A DNA stretch of 64,000 bases from Alitta virens (lineage: Eukaryota > Annelida > Polychaeta > Phyllodocida > Nereididae), in NCBI GenBank assembly GCA_932294295.1, contig OW028577.1, positions 2,508,001 to 2,572,000 of the forward strand, written 5' to 3'. The position numbers were made by a program, and so were the translations under genes. Shown in pieces: positions 53,470-64,000 of the stretch (positions are counted from its first letter, which is position 1; every line of letters starts with the position of its first letter). The notes under the pieces are model-generated. The model was not told the origin of the DNA. It was given only the letters and a program-made list of their open reading frames with translations, and searched no databases.

Positions 53470-53721
53470 TATTGTATTTTTCTATATATTTATTTATTTT
53501 ATTTTTATTTTTTTCTACGGTTAAAATCTCTTTTCTCATATAGAATACAGGCAGGCATCATTCAAACAGCTTATAGCTCAGATGCCTGACCCAGCGTCCT
53601 AGTTTTTACATAATAATTAATAATTTAAAGTCATATGAAAAGTGTTATTGTAATAACTGATGTATGTACATGCATGTATGATATCAGGATGCTAAATAAA
53701 TTCAATTCAATTCAATTCAAT
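53470..53721 (+). mobile_element. probable LINE 3' tail ending in (AATTC)n
   Basis: T-rich sequence followed by a 3' end reading GCTAAATAAATTCAATTCAA and more AATTC units (53697-53721). A short microsatellite after an AATAAA-like signal is typical of CR1/L2/RTE-type LINE ends. There is no coding part. Confidence 0.4.
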
Positions 53722-55131
53722 ATCCCTCTCAGAACAATAGGGAAACTGTCTGAGTATAAGCAGTCTTATGGTACATGAAGAAATAAGATCTAGGCATATA
53801 CTGCGTACCAAACAACATGCAGCACATGTCAAGTGATAACAAATGACATAAAATGATATCAGATGATAATGAATGGTAAGGAGGATACAATGGGTTAGGG
53901 GCACTTCAGGATTACCCTCTCTGCTTACACATTCCCTCTTGTCATTAGTCAGAGCCCCTGGAGACTTCTCTTGACTGATGCATACCACTTTAGATGTTAG
54001 GACCTAGATGGCATGTTGTCCCAAGCCATTTGATACATCCTTGAGCATTGTTACTTCCAAGGTTAACGCCAGGGGGAAATAGCATAGAATGCATTGTTGG
54101 CACTGCCCCCTACACACCTCCTATTCCATAAATAGTATAGGAATTCCAGGACCCTGCTAGGAAGTGGAGGAAAGTCTGAATTATTCATGAGGAACACCTT
54201 CATCTGTTGAGCAGGCACAAGAGACCCCTTAGGATTCTCTCCAAAAGAGGACATTTTTAGCAAGTCTAAGGACAATCAGTGTTAGAGTGAAGGGGGCCCA
54301 AGGACGCGGTGGACCAGATCACTTCACTCAATTAATCCTGCCAGGAAAGCACGAAAAAACTGCATTAGAAAGTAGAAAAAAAAAAGGACAGAGAAGAAAA
54401 AAAACAGGAGTGGATACTATCTGCCTGTTATTTATTTAAGAGCTGCTTAATAAGTCATTCAATTGCAGTAATTGTCCTTTGTATTTCGTTGTCCTTGCTT
54501 GCAATGTTGGCTGCTCACTAGATATTTTATGTAGTTATATCAACAATAGATAGCGAGGAGAACAATAATTATACAGTTTTACTGAAGCCAGTAATATTAC
54601 TAGCTGAGGCCAGTGTAACTACATGTATGCCAACTTTCTATCCACCATTTTTCACCCCTAAATTATGATTGGTCTTGTGACGTTGTGCTCTTCTGTTGAT
54701 TGGTTGTAACTTCAGTATTCATGTGCATGTTGAATGGATTTCATTATCATGGGTGAAGAACAAACAACCTTATTGGACTTTCTTATAAGTAAAAAGTAAG
54801 ACAGAACATGCAGCCTGAGGGGACAGATGATGATGATTTAATTGAAGAAAAGAGACATAACACAGACTGGCTGCCAAGCCTCCAGCTGCCTCATCAGTTG
54901 AACGCATTACATAAACAACATGCATAAGTAATAGCCACTTGCAGGAACCATTTGCAAGAGACATTTGCACAGCCATGTACATAATACTTATACAGAAGTA
55001 GAATTACACCTGCGTCTTGCATCTCTTTAGTTCGCTTCCTGGAATCAGTTTGGATGCTAATGGTATTACAGTGCAGAGAGGCCACATGCATTCTATGGGG
55101 AATATTGAAGGAAAGGCATTTCATATAACTT

Positions 55132-55168
55132 GGTCGGTCGGTCGGTCGGTCGGTCGGTCGGTCAGTCG
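55132..55168. repeat. (GGTC)n microsatellite
   Basis: Eight near-perfect GGTC units, followed by AAGGAAGGA-type runs. Confidence 0.95.
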
Positions 55169-57299
55169 GAAGGAGGCAAGGAAGGAACGAAGGAAGGAAT
55201 ACTAGTACAAGATGAATGAATGAATGATTCGATTAATTCATTGATGGTGAAATGGGCCGATGGATGGATGCACATGCACATGGGTGGGTGGGTGAATTAG
55301 GGCTTTACATCCTGTATTTCTGCACCTGATGGGCTAATTAGGACAGATGGGATGCACATGCACATAGACTGATAGGATGAATGGACAGAAAGATGTATTA
55401 GATGAAGGACAGACACATGGATCATAGATGGATGGAAAACCAGGGTGGAACAAAGGGAAGAAATGAACTTTAGTAAAGGATTGGATGGACAGACAGATGG
55501 ATGGATGGATGAAATTACTGCCACTGACCTAGTACAAACATGTACCTACACATGAGTGTACTACTGAAGGAGGGCCATGGAATATGCACTGAGACAGAGG
55601 CGAGGGTATAGAAGTGCCTGTGTGTAATGCCTGTAGAGTGCCTGTGTAGGGAGGTGTCTGTAGTGATCTAGCTTGTCATAAGGTACCCAGGGCCATTTAT
55701 GTCAGATACTAATGCAGACCAGCACCCCTTCACTTCTCATTAAGGCCTTGTGCTGTATATGGAGTCATTCAGCAGAAGAGGAAAATCCTCTCCCTCCACC
55801 CACCTCCCCCGTTTCTAGTTGTTATTGCATTGTGATGGAATTGGTGCTGGGTGTAAGGAGGTTAACCCTGCATTAACACCATAGACAAATGGACATGGTC
55901 ATGAAACAATGAGTCCTAAGTACCATGTCAAACCAGCAGACTTCTTGTAGCTCCATGGTCAAGTGAGTAATGTACTTTCAATATAAAGCATGGATTACAC
56001 TAACCACAGTAAATACCTGCGGCAGATAAATAGAGTGTACATCACATTAATTCAAAGATGGAAGTACAAAATGAATAAACATTTTTGGCACCAATTACCA
56101 ATTTAAAGCCAATTTTCCACCTCTCTGTGACAAGAAACCTAAGTGTCCTATCTTTCCAATGTCATGCAGATTTCTTTCTGTTATTATCTCCGTTGTGTCA
56201 TTTTAAACCTTTCTATAGAGCATGGTTTAAATAGAATAAAATTATGTGTTTTCCCATCTTTTGCCTTGAAATGGAAAACATTTTCTGCTGAAAGCAGACA
56301 AAATACATTGCAATTTGAAATGCATGCATCATAACTGCTGAATAATTCAACCCGTTGTTCATTTTATTTTGCTGCAATATGTATTTTCCTGTGTTAAAAT
56401 AATGCATCGATATGATAATTATCAAATTTTTCATAATGTACATTTTTCATACCAATGGAGCATGCAGTCTGTTTCCATTTAACACTACATGATCCTGTTG
56501 GAATTGTAGCATTTTCACGATGCATAATTAATGAGGTGCTGCTCGTACCACGCTGTGGCCGATCTATCCTTGTTCTAATTGTCAATACTGTTCGTCCATC
56601 ACACCTAGGAACTTGGCTCAGCCTAGAAGATGTCAGATTGCTTTGAATTATGAATCAATACCCAACATGCAGAGTGCGTGATGCCTTTTAAATTCGCAAC
56701 AAATCCAGGAATCAGTTGAAGAAAGAAATTGTAGAGCCTTACAAAAGCTGCCTGTGTGACTATATGAACTACAACTGGGACACCAGTACCAATTTAAACA
56801 CCATCTACTGCGCAGTGGTATTGAATTACACAATTAATGGAAGCAATATCTAGGCAGTATTCTACCCACTTCTAATTATCTATCTCTCTAGTGTTACATG
56901 AAACTAGTAGATCCCAAGTTTTTGGTATTTAGTATTTTAACTACCTTTCTGTCTGTTTGAGATCATGCTAGCACATATTCCCGCAGTTGATCACCCCATA
57001 GCATGTCTCTATAGCCGCACTTGGTGCTGCAGCCTCTAGCACCTACCGTCCAAGAGCCATAATTCAAGGGCCATTGTGCGCAGAAAATTGAATATGCAAA
57101 GAGCAAAAGGGGTGCCATGTGACAGATGGGAGGGGAGTAATATGATGACCAGAGTTGGATGGACAGACATATTCAGGTTGGCAGAGATAGACAAATTCAC
57201 ACAATCGACACCTAATGAAATAGGTTAAATTGATAGTACAATATAAACTGGTTACTTGTAGCAAAATTACAAGAGTGATGCTCCCCTAAAATAATATTA

Positions 57300-57480
57300 C
57301 CCCAAGTAAAAGACAGACAGCTAGACAGCTAGACAGACTGTCAGACAGACTGTCAGACAGACAGATCCTTTTATTCCATTCTTAATTCATAAAGATAAAT
57401 ATACGTTGATAAGATGAGTTTAAATTAACGAACTATATCAAATTGTAAGAATGTATGAGTCTTCGAAAAAGGCAAGACAA
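57300..57480 (-). mobile_element. possible LINE 3' tail on the minus strand
   Basis: Read on the minus strand, an AT-rich stretch reaches GGAATAAAAGGATCTGTCTG and then TGTC/AGCTGTC repeats. This order, a signal then a simple repeat, suggests the end of a non-LTR element. Confidence 0.3.
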
Positions 57481-57610
57481 GACAGATACGGAAATTTTGA
57501 GAGAAGTAGCATGATCCTGTCATCAGACATCCAGACAATTATCAAGGTCAGTTTGGTTCAATGCAACATGGTGGCAGGTTTAACAAGAACAGCCCACAGA
57601 GGGCACTTAC

Positions 57611-57889
57611 CTCGGGGTTGGTAGTGGTCGCGACCCCTGGTGAGGGGTTGGCTGAGGGTACGGTGTACCCTCCTCATTTGAGCTTCGTTCAACCTCCACC
57701 TATGGTTAGTGTGACTTTGGTTTGTATGACCATGATGGGTGTGACTGTTGTCTCTGTGAGCATGGTCCCTGTGCCTGTGTGCATGGTTGGGTTGTTGTAT
57801 GCTCTGGTTGTATGCATGGTGAGAGTGTGGGTATGCAGGGTAGCCGTTGGTTGGGTTGCTGTGATGCCGTTGATGGTATCCATCCATTG
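57611..57889 (-). CDS. unc13: unc-13 exon C: His-rich disordered linker
   Basis: This 279-nt internal exon runs from a good acceptor (accttgcag) to a consensus donor (GAG|gtaagt), phase 1 to phase 1. Its 92 full codons begin MDGYHQRHHSNPTNGYP and end DHYQPR. The middle is a run of alternating His, Arg, Asn and Thr (HAHRHRDHAHRDNSHTHHGH), with roughly one His in every four residues. No folded domain is visible, so it is likely a disordered linker. The internal Met is probably not a start, because the splice acceptor sits two bases upstream and the phase joins exon B (T plus CA gives Ser). Antisense open frames here are shadows. Confidence 0.78.
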
Positions 57890-59740
57890 CTGCAAGGTAC
57901 ATCCAATAAAGCAAGACGAGTGTTGTGGTATCTTATACAGAATCCTCAACATGCCTAACTGCTGCAGCATCACTACCACCAGCAGCAGAAGCAGCAGGAG
58001 TGGGGCAAGCAGCAGCAGCAGCAGCAGCCCTGCCTCCCTGCATCCTCATCTGTTGCTATGTATGGGTGCAGTCACACGGTCTGGCTCCTTGTTTCATCAG
58101 AGTCAACTAGATAACTGGATGGGACGCTGCCTCAAGGATGTTCACTGTGACGACCTATTTTCATAACTGATGAGGCTGGGAGCTGGCTGCCGATTCACTG
58201 TGATGCATTGCCTTGGTCTGATGCTCACAGTTTTCCATTCATGCAGCTGCCATGTATTATTTATCAGTCTGCTGCTACCACTCTACCTGTCCTGGCTGGC
58301 TCATCCATGCAATTAAGTTCATCCACCATTGGTCAACGATTGCCATGCATAACACAGAGCTATCAGCTCTGGATATTCAGTTATGGCTGAAGCCAATGTC
58401 ACTTGTGCACAACACCATCACACCTGTCAATATCAGGTTGCAGAGAACATGCCATACATTAATGACAACTGGGTCATTTTATGACTTCTGATTAATATTA
58501 ATCGCTGTATGATGACAGTAGTTGATTCACAGGTCGAATGAGTCAACAGTCTGTCATCAGCACGTGGCTCAACATAACACGAAGCTTGGTAATATCTTGA
58601 AATTCGAGATCAAATATCATTGCACGAAGACAATTATCCTATTCTATTTATAGTCAGCATTGTTTTCAAATGTACAATAATGTGAATTCCATTCATTGCC
58701 ATCCATTATTGTCTTAAATTGTATTTGTTTCGATTACAGTATTGTAATACATCCACAGTAACCTCAATGACCTAATGCCAGATGAAAAAAATTAATAAAT
58801 TACTGATTTTGTATCTAGTTCAAAATGAAATATAATATCTGTAATCAAATGTTCAATAATCTGAACTCTTGACTTCAATTTCTTCTTTATGCAGTTTCGG
58901 TTCATTGCCAATAACCAAAATGACCTTATACCAAGAATCCATCGAAAAACACACCTCGCATTAACTCATACATACTAACATTAAATGACTACGAAGCGAT
59001 TACATCGAATGTTACCATTTGCGACAACATTTTAAATTCCATTAAATAAGAAAAGCTGTGATCCAGGGTATTCGCTCAGTGCACCGCAGACCGCAATCGA
59101 GTGTCGTCTTTCCATTGCTTTCTCCGCAATCGTGGTTGTCTTTTTTTGTGAAATCGAAGATGACCCGAAGTGGTCGCTTTTTGCCTCGCACGAATGCCAA
59201 ACCTTTTTCCAGGAATTCTTTTACTGGAAGTAACTCTGGTCTTTCAGTGGAATACTGTTCATGACTACACTCTCTAAATTTCACCTTCTAGTTCTTTATA
59301 GACAGTATATGAAATCCTACATATTTCATAAGATATGTTGTAAATGCTTTTACTGATAGGTTTTTTTTCCCACTTGAATAAATTGACTCCTAATCCATGG
59401 CTGTTTTTTAAAGGCATCCTGAGTTCTTATTCTGAACCAACAACACTGGTCTGTAAATCTAAATTTTCACGACATTATTGTTTTGCATAATTGAACATGC
59501 TTCACACTCCTGGCATCTTGTATTTGGTTTTTTTTAATCAACATGTAACACTCGTCCTAAGATTTCACTTTACACGTACAGAATAACTCATCATATTTTA
59601 ATATCATGATTCATCTAGAATATGATTCCATGTTTTCCACAATTTGTAAACACAGAAAAGAAGCCACTGTCAGATTAATTATAGAATGACGAGGAAATAT
59701 TCTATCTAGGAAAGAAAAGAAAGTCGAAACGTACACTCAC
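57890..59740. other. unc-13 intron between exons B and C
   Basis: 1.85 kb. It contains an AGC/CAG-rich stretch (57972-58028) and an unexplained open frame on both strands near 59042-59284. Nothing else was recognised. Confidence 0.5.
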
Positions 59741-59786
59741 ATTGCTGGTAATTGGCCTTCCTCTGCTGTTCTTTCATGGTTATCAC
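59741..59786 (-). CDS. unc13: unc-13 exon B: short basic linker exon
   Basis: This 46-nt exon has an acceptor ending in gttgatag and a strong donor (AAT|gtgagtg). It enters in phase 0, matching the end of exon A, and leaves in phase 1. It encodes VITMKEQQRKANYQQ plus the first base of a Ser codon completed by the next exon. The product is a short polar, basic linker C-terminal to C2A, with no recognisable domain. The acceptor is not strongly pyrimidine-rich. Support comes mainly from the exact phase fit on both sides and the good donor. Confidence 0.68.
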
Positions 59787-60387
59787 CTATCAACGGAATC
59801 ACAAAGTTATTACCATCTTTAGAATAAAATTTGAAAACACACAATTAAGAAATAACCAGACACAACTTGGCAATCTTGTTCATTGCAATTTCACATAAAT
59901 ACGTCATTTATTTAATTGAAATGCTAAGTTTCAATTCCACAGCTAAGGGATGTCTACTTTTAATCATTTAGAAAGCAATAAATCCAAATAATCTATCATG
60001 GGCTCCCTATAGGCTATCTAATGGTATCTATTTCAATCAAATTGTCTAGTAATTTAGCAGATAATTGAACCAGAAACCCAAGAATAGAACAGAACAGCTA
60101 GAACTCAAAGTGCAAGAGTTGGTTCATCTTTGAATTTGATGAGCCAAATAAGAAATAAGAGTGTCCAGAACTGCACCACCACCTACAACCAACAGTCGCT
60201 CAACAGAATTGGTAAAAAAGAAACGGTCACTGAAAAAACGACAGAAGAGCATGCACAGTGTAATGGGCAGAGATCTGCAGTAGCTTCAGAATTGCCCATC
60301 AGTTTAGATTTTGCAAGAAACTGAAAATGAGTTCAATTAACAACACCTAAAACTCTAAAACTGCCACATAAGGCCATAACCAGTTAC

Positions 60388-60399
60388 CTGTGTGTTACC
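60388..60399 (-). CDS. unc13: candidate 12-nt unc-13 microexon (GNTQ)
   Basis: On the minus strand a long pyrimidine-rich acceptor (ctcctcttattcttcag) is followed by only twelve bases, GGTAACACACAG, and then a donor (gtaactgg). The twelve bases encode Gly-Asn-Thr-Gln in phase 0. The flanking exons at 60498 and 59786 also meet in phase 0, so inclusion adds four residues without shifting the frame. No transcript evidence is available, and chance pairing of splice-like sites is possible. Confidence 0.42.
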
Positions 60400-60497
60400 C
60401 TGAAGAATAAGAGGAGAATAATTAACAATAAGAACCACCTGATTCGCACGAAAATATTCAAAGATCAAATAAATGACGTGAGAAAACAGATACTCAC

Positions 60498-60568
60498 CTC
60501 CTGGTCCATAATATTATTAAGAACCTCCAATTTATTCTGGAGTTCAGCCGCTTCTGACTCTGGAAGAT
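60498..60568 (-). CDS. unc13: unc-13 exon A: segment immediately after the C2A domain
   Basis: This 71-nt internal exon lies between an acceptor (tttattag) and a strong donor (GAG|gtgagt). It enters in phase 1 and leaves in phase 0. It encodes (D)LPESEAAELQNKLEVLNNI followed by MDQE. The pattern L-P-E-x-E-A, then K-L-E-x-L-N, then M-x-D-Q-(D)E matches the Munc13 segment directly after the C2A beta-sandwich, so the upstream exons should carry C2A, the RIM-binding and homodimerising domain. The first residue is Asp if the preceding exon ends in G. It is short, but the family match and both splice sites make it convincing. Confidence 0.82.
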
Positions 60569-61439
60569 CTAATAAAGATTACTCCCATGTTAAAAGAAAA
60601 ATAATTTAAAAAAAACAAACAAATGTGATTGGAATTCCATCAAATCGTTTAATACAAAATCATGAAAATGCAATTAATTCCAATTTTCATCATCACTTTC
60701 ACCACCACCAACAGCAGACGACAATTGGATGTCACAACCGACAGAGGGCGCAGACAATCCTTTTGCATCCACCTGGTGGAATGCAATACAACTAAGCTAT
60801 AGTTGCATTAAGCAGGATTAGTTGAACCTATTGCTTTGCAGAACAGTAGAAAGTGATATGCCATTATGGAAATTGCAACTGTTGCAATTGTTTCTGTGTC
60901 CCTTTTGGCCATTTTAATATCTCTGTGTGTGACAAAGCCATTGCCATTATTGAAGTTGTACACAGGAACGCTCCATCTTCTGCGAAATTTCATTTCCATA
61001 ATTGCTATTGGTTGACCTCTGTAATTATATTAAACTTCTTTGCTCATTTAATTATCAAGATCTAGGCATTTGACATTTCTGCAGTGCAAGTATAATATTT
61101 TCAATGAAACCAATTAAACGTCTCCTTACCACGCATTTTTCAAGCAGTATTCTTTTTCTAATGCAGGATTTCCTTTAGTCACTATCACAGTCTGTGAGAC
61201 GCTGATACATAATTAATGATCATTAATGTAAGACAGGAGTTGAGTAGAAAATTCCCCATTAAAAAAAACCCTTTTATCTTCATAAGAAGCTGGTCACCCG
61301 AGAAAGTTGGAAGATCACACAGAATTAAACTCTATTTAGTGCATTAAAGAACATTAGAACGGTGTGGATGATTTCTTGTATTCAATGTTTCAGTGATGCT
61401 GGTCTAAAACCTAGAAAGCTTGTATAGATCTATTAATTA

Positions 61440-61512
61440 ATAGTCCAGGTCGACGTAATGATGAGATGATGAGGCTGTTTGTAATCACAAAGAATGCATA
61501 TACACTGAGTAG
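61440..61512 (-). mobile_element. SINE family 2 tail, reversed
   Basis: CCAGGTCGACGTAATGATGAGATGATGAGGCTGTTTGTAATCACA is the reverse complement of the family 2 tail (TGTGACTACAAGCCTCATCATCTCATCATCAC). Confidence 0.52.
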
Positions 61513-61541
61513 GCCTACATAGCACCAAGTTAACGTACCTC

Positions 61542-61542
<1 letters not shown>

Positions 61543-61588
<46 letters not shown>
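61543..61588. repeat. (GATT)n microsatellite
   Basis: About eleven perfect GATT units. Confidence 0.96.
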
Positions 61589-61590
<2 letters not shown>

Positions 61591-62033
61591 ATCTCTTTAG
61601 CACCATGTCCCAGGTCTTCTATCAAATCCTCCCTATCTCAGTTCTTTGTCAATGAAAAGTAATATTCCATAATCGTATGTTACCCATTACTGCGGGATGA
61701 TATTTTTGATGGCCTTGTTGAGCATTCCTAATATTGGCTATCTAGATAAAACCCTGCATCATGTAATTCAGAACATCCCACAGATGGCGCTGATGAGTTA
61801 CCAGGGTCACGTGTCACAAAGGACCTTAGCATCCATTGTTCCTATTATCTTTGTTGCTTGTGACGAAATCTTGGCACGATCTCTTAGCCCGTAATGCAAC
61901 CCATTTTGCAGGGGTCATTAATCATGGCGAATTGCATTATGGGAGAGAATGGCGGGTGGCGATGAGCAGTTATGGGCTAGACCTACATAGGGTCTGACTG
62001 AGCCTTATATAAGGGACAGTACACAGGACCCTT

Positions 62034-62115
62034 ATTGTATTGTATTGTATTGGTATGCAGCTTCACCAGCTTATATGACCAGTCTAGGCAGATGTAATGA
62101 TGAGATGATAAGGCT
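62034..62115 (-). mobile_element. SINE family 2 tail, reversed
   Basis: It starts with TTGTATTGTATTGTATTGG, the reverse of the ATACAATAC tail, and continues through AGTCTAGGCAGATGTAATG and ATGAGATGATAAGGC. Confidence 0.55.
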
Positions 62116-62125
62116 ACTTGACCTG

Positions 62126-62317
62126 AAATTCTGCCATAAACGATTCAACAATGCCTTGCCACAGTATTTTCTTGTTGTGCTACTGCTATTTAGAGATGAT
62201 CCTCATTACTATGAAACTCGAATAGCTGGTCTACTACGACTTCCTTTAATTAACATGAATTTGAAAAACAGAGTATTAAGTATAGATTTATTTAAACCCT
62301 TAATAACATGTCCATAA
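62126..62317 (+). pseudogene. LINE reverse-transcriptase C-terminal fragment
   Basis: The frame reads KFCHKRFNNALPQYF, then HYYETRIAGLLRLPLINMN, then LKNRVLSI, ending at a stop. This resembles the FN.LP...H.Y.TR....L..P..N.......F C-terminus common in CR1/Jockey-type LINE polyproteins, truncated before the usual W-N-x-L-P ending. No catalytic reverse-transcriptase block is present. It is a dead fragment. Confidence 0.45.
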
Positions 62318-63004
62318 CTTACTGAGAAAACTAGAAACACATAGTTTAGATGGATTTAATTTTGCCAGATTTAGCATGTGAACGAGTTCGTGGCTATGTA
62401 ATCACGATCATATACACGATTTGTCTACTCGTGCATGTGTTATGCCATTGGGAGCACTCGGGAATCGCCTACCTGCTAACAGGCACACCTGTGCGAGAGC
62501 ACATCGGCGAATATACCATTCGTGACTATGCACTTAATTGCCAAGTGCGAGCATTCGTATTATATCACTAATCATATGAATTTGCAAAGTCATGAGCTAT
62601 GATTGCCCTCATACTCTCACGAAAACTAAGCATGGCATGTGGACGAATTACACATACAAGAGGGCATTATATTGCATGGTGGCCTTAGTGACATATGTGC
62701 GAATGCTCGTTATTGCATTTAGACGATTCCACATTTGGCAATCAATGCAGCACTTATACGAGTGTTCAGGGTAGCGGGTCTACGAATGCGCATATGTGCA
62801 GATACACGAGTGTTTGATATGACACTTAGTCAAGCACCTGTGCTAGTTTTTTCACCTTTACGAACTCGTGAATGCTCGTAATTTCACGTGCAAGAGTTTG
62901 TGGTTGTGCAAAATGTGGATAAATATATATGTCACAATTCATTGAACAGCATTCCACACCTATTGAAGCGATATTGTCACACCTACACAGTTCATCACAT
63001 TAGC

Positions 63005-64000
63005 CTATTACATATATATATATAGATTTTATTGACATGTAAAATATCATAAGTGATACATATGTCATTCAGTTAAAAGATAACATGAAATAGACATTAA
63101 TGTAAATACAGAAAGCAATAAAATTTCAATAATCAAGGTTCCAGCCACCAAGTTAACTATTAATACTTGTTTAAAATCCACATACACAATAGAAAAAATA
63201 CAAGCCGCTAATAAAAACATTTCACTCTTAAAGTCCAAAACATGACAAGCACATCATAACTAATAAACTAATAAACTAAATTAATAACTGTGTGGATACA
63301 GGAGATGGTTTTCTCTACACATCGGCTTTAAGGAGAAACTTTCCTAAACTATTTAATAACTCAGGTTCCTTGTTTGTCATTATTGCTGTAAACTTAGTTA
63401 TATCATCTAGAGACAAGAAGTTGTTAATAAATTTAGTTGCATTCAAAAAAAGGTTAACACGGTGTTGCTCATTACCAGGACAGACAATCAAACAGTGAAT
63501 TTCGTCTTCTACAAAGTTTAACTACACTTTTCACATATTCTATTTGGAGCGGGAATTATTGGTTTATGGTGTCGACCTGTTTCAATCTTCAGGCTATGTG
63601 AACTTGTCCTAAATCTAGCTATTTTAGTTAACAATTTGCGAATTTGTTGCAATTCAAGATAAGGTTCTATTCTACAATCAGTTTTAAATAGTTTATATGT
63701 CCTAAGTTTTGGTTGTTGTGAACTGTCATTTATTGCATTTATAAGTCGCTCATGTTCGGCTTCATAGAGTCTTAGTTTCACTGTGTTAGAGATATTATCA
63801 ATGTCAAAGTTTCTGAGGTTACTAATATCATATTCAATGTTGCAGTTATTTAATACATGACACACTTTACTGAACCAGTTATTTCCATTTACTGCATTCA
63901 CATAAATTTCCTTCTGAAAATTTAAACATTTCTTAAGTAAACTGTCATCAGGTGCTCTTTCCAATCTTATCCAGTAATTCACCATTCTAATTTTCTGTCT
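63005..64000 (-). pseudogene. non-LTR retrotransposon 3' end, frameshifted
   Basis: Read leftwards from the window edge, the open frame 63985-63518 includes LRTYKLFKTDCRIEPYLELQ, then LTKIARFRTSSHSLKIETGR and a C-x2-C (ICEKC). It then stops. A shifted frame continues VEDEIHCLIVCPGNEQHR and on to about 63290. The R-x-S-x-H-x-L...G-R...C-x2-C...H-C-x3-C pattern is the zinc-binding C-terminal tail of invertebrate LINE reverse transcriptases. An AATAAA on the minus strand (63028-63033) and an AT run mark the likely 3' end. The element continues beyond the window. Confidence 0.7.

Larger units (their letters stand above)
47914..57610. other. large unc-13 intron between exons C and D
   Basis: 9.7 kb. 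It contains a G run (50331-50352), a 40-bp duplicate (52857-52936), a LINE-like tail (about 53470-53721), GGTC repeats (55132-55168), GGAT/GGGT words (55257-55510) and a GACA-type repeat (57300-57361). The phases of exons C and D already match, so no missing exon is required. Confidence 0.5.
60569..64000. other. intron or flank upstream of exon A
   Basis: No C2A exon was found here. Contents are reversed SINE tails (61440-61512 and 62034-62115), a GATT microsatellite (61543-61588), a LINE fragment (62126-62317), a CGAG/CTCG-rich stretch (62360-62910) and the 3' end of a minus-strand LINE (63005 to the edge). Confidence 0.5.

Noticed and set aside
57561..58166. 201-residue plus-strand frame
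   Set aside because: Antisense of exon C extended through a CAG tract; the Val/Ser-rich composition reflects the His-rich opposite strand.

Overview
This window is animal nuclear DNA from a large-introned invertebrate. It has GT-AG introns of 1-28 kb, SINEs with tRNA-like internal promoter boxes, MITEs, LINE fragments and many microsatellites, and no bacterial-style gene packing. A marine invertebrate, possibly a deuterostome, fits the repeats, but that is a weak inference.

One gene explains almost all the coding sequence. It runs on the minus strand across the window (60568 down to 853) and continues past both edges. I identify it as unc-13/Munc13, the synaptic-vesicle priming factor, from three stretches that match animal Munc13 in the right order: the segment just after the C2A domain (60498-60568), an acidic SDYxS...HQ segment (46791-47913), and the W-x3-F-x2-V calmodulin-binding segment (29610-29805). 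The exons at 60498-60568, 59741-59786, 57611-57889, 46791-47913, 45598-45639, 35984-36043, 29610-29805 and 853-1323 join with compatible phases into one open frame of 762 codons. The C2A domain should lie to the right of the window. The C1, C2B, MUN and C2C domains should lie to the left.

Two giant exons, 36601-39206 (867 codons) and 8918-11998 (1023 codons), look like alternative first coding exons driven by internal promoters. This resembles the long and short Unc13 isoforms of flies, worms and mammals, but with three N-termini. The first giant exon joins upstream of the calmodulin-binding exon. The second bypasses that exon and ends in its own basic amphipathic helix. Both routes converge on exon 853-1323, which carries the likely distal Trp anchor of the calmodulin-binding motif and three NPF motifs.

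The rest is intron or flank: a perfect 1321-bp tandem duplication (14539-17180), a nested transposon stack (29857-31400), a 159-bp tandem array (33040-33672), a 28-bp minisatellite (40159-40354), a Tc1-like MITE family, two SINE families, LINE tails, and about a dozen CAG/CTG tracts. I found no convincing RNA gene, and no second cellular gene.
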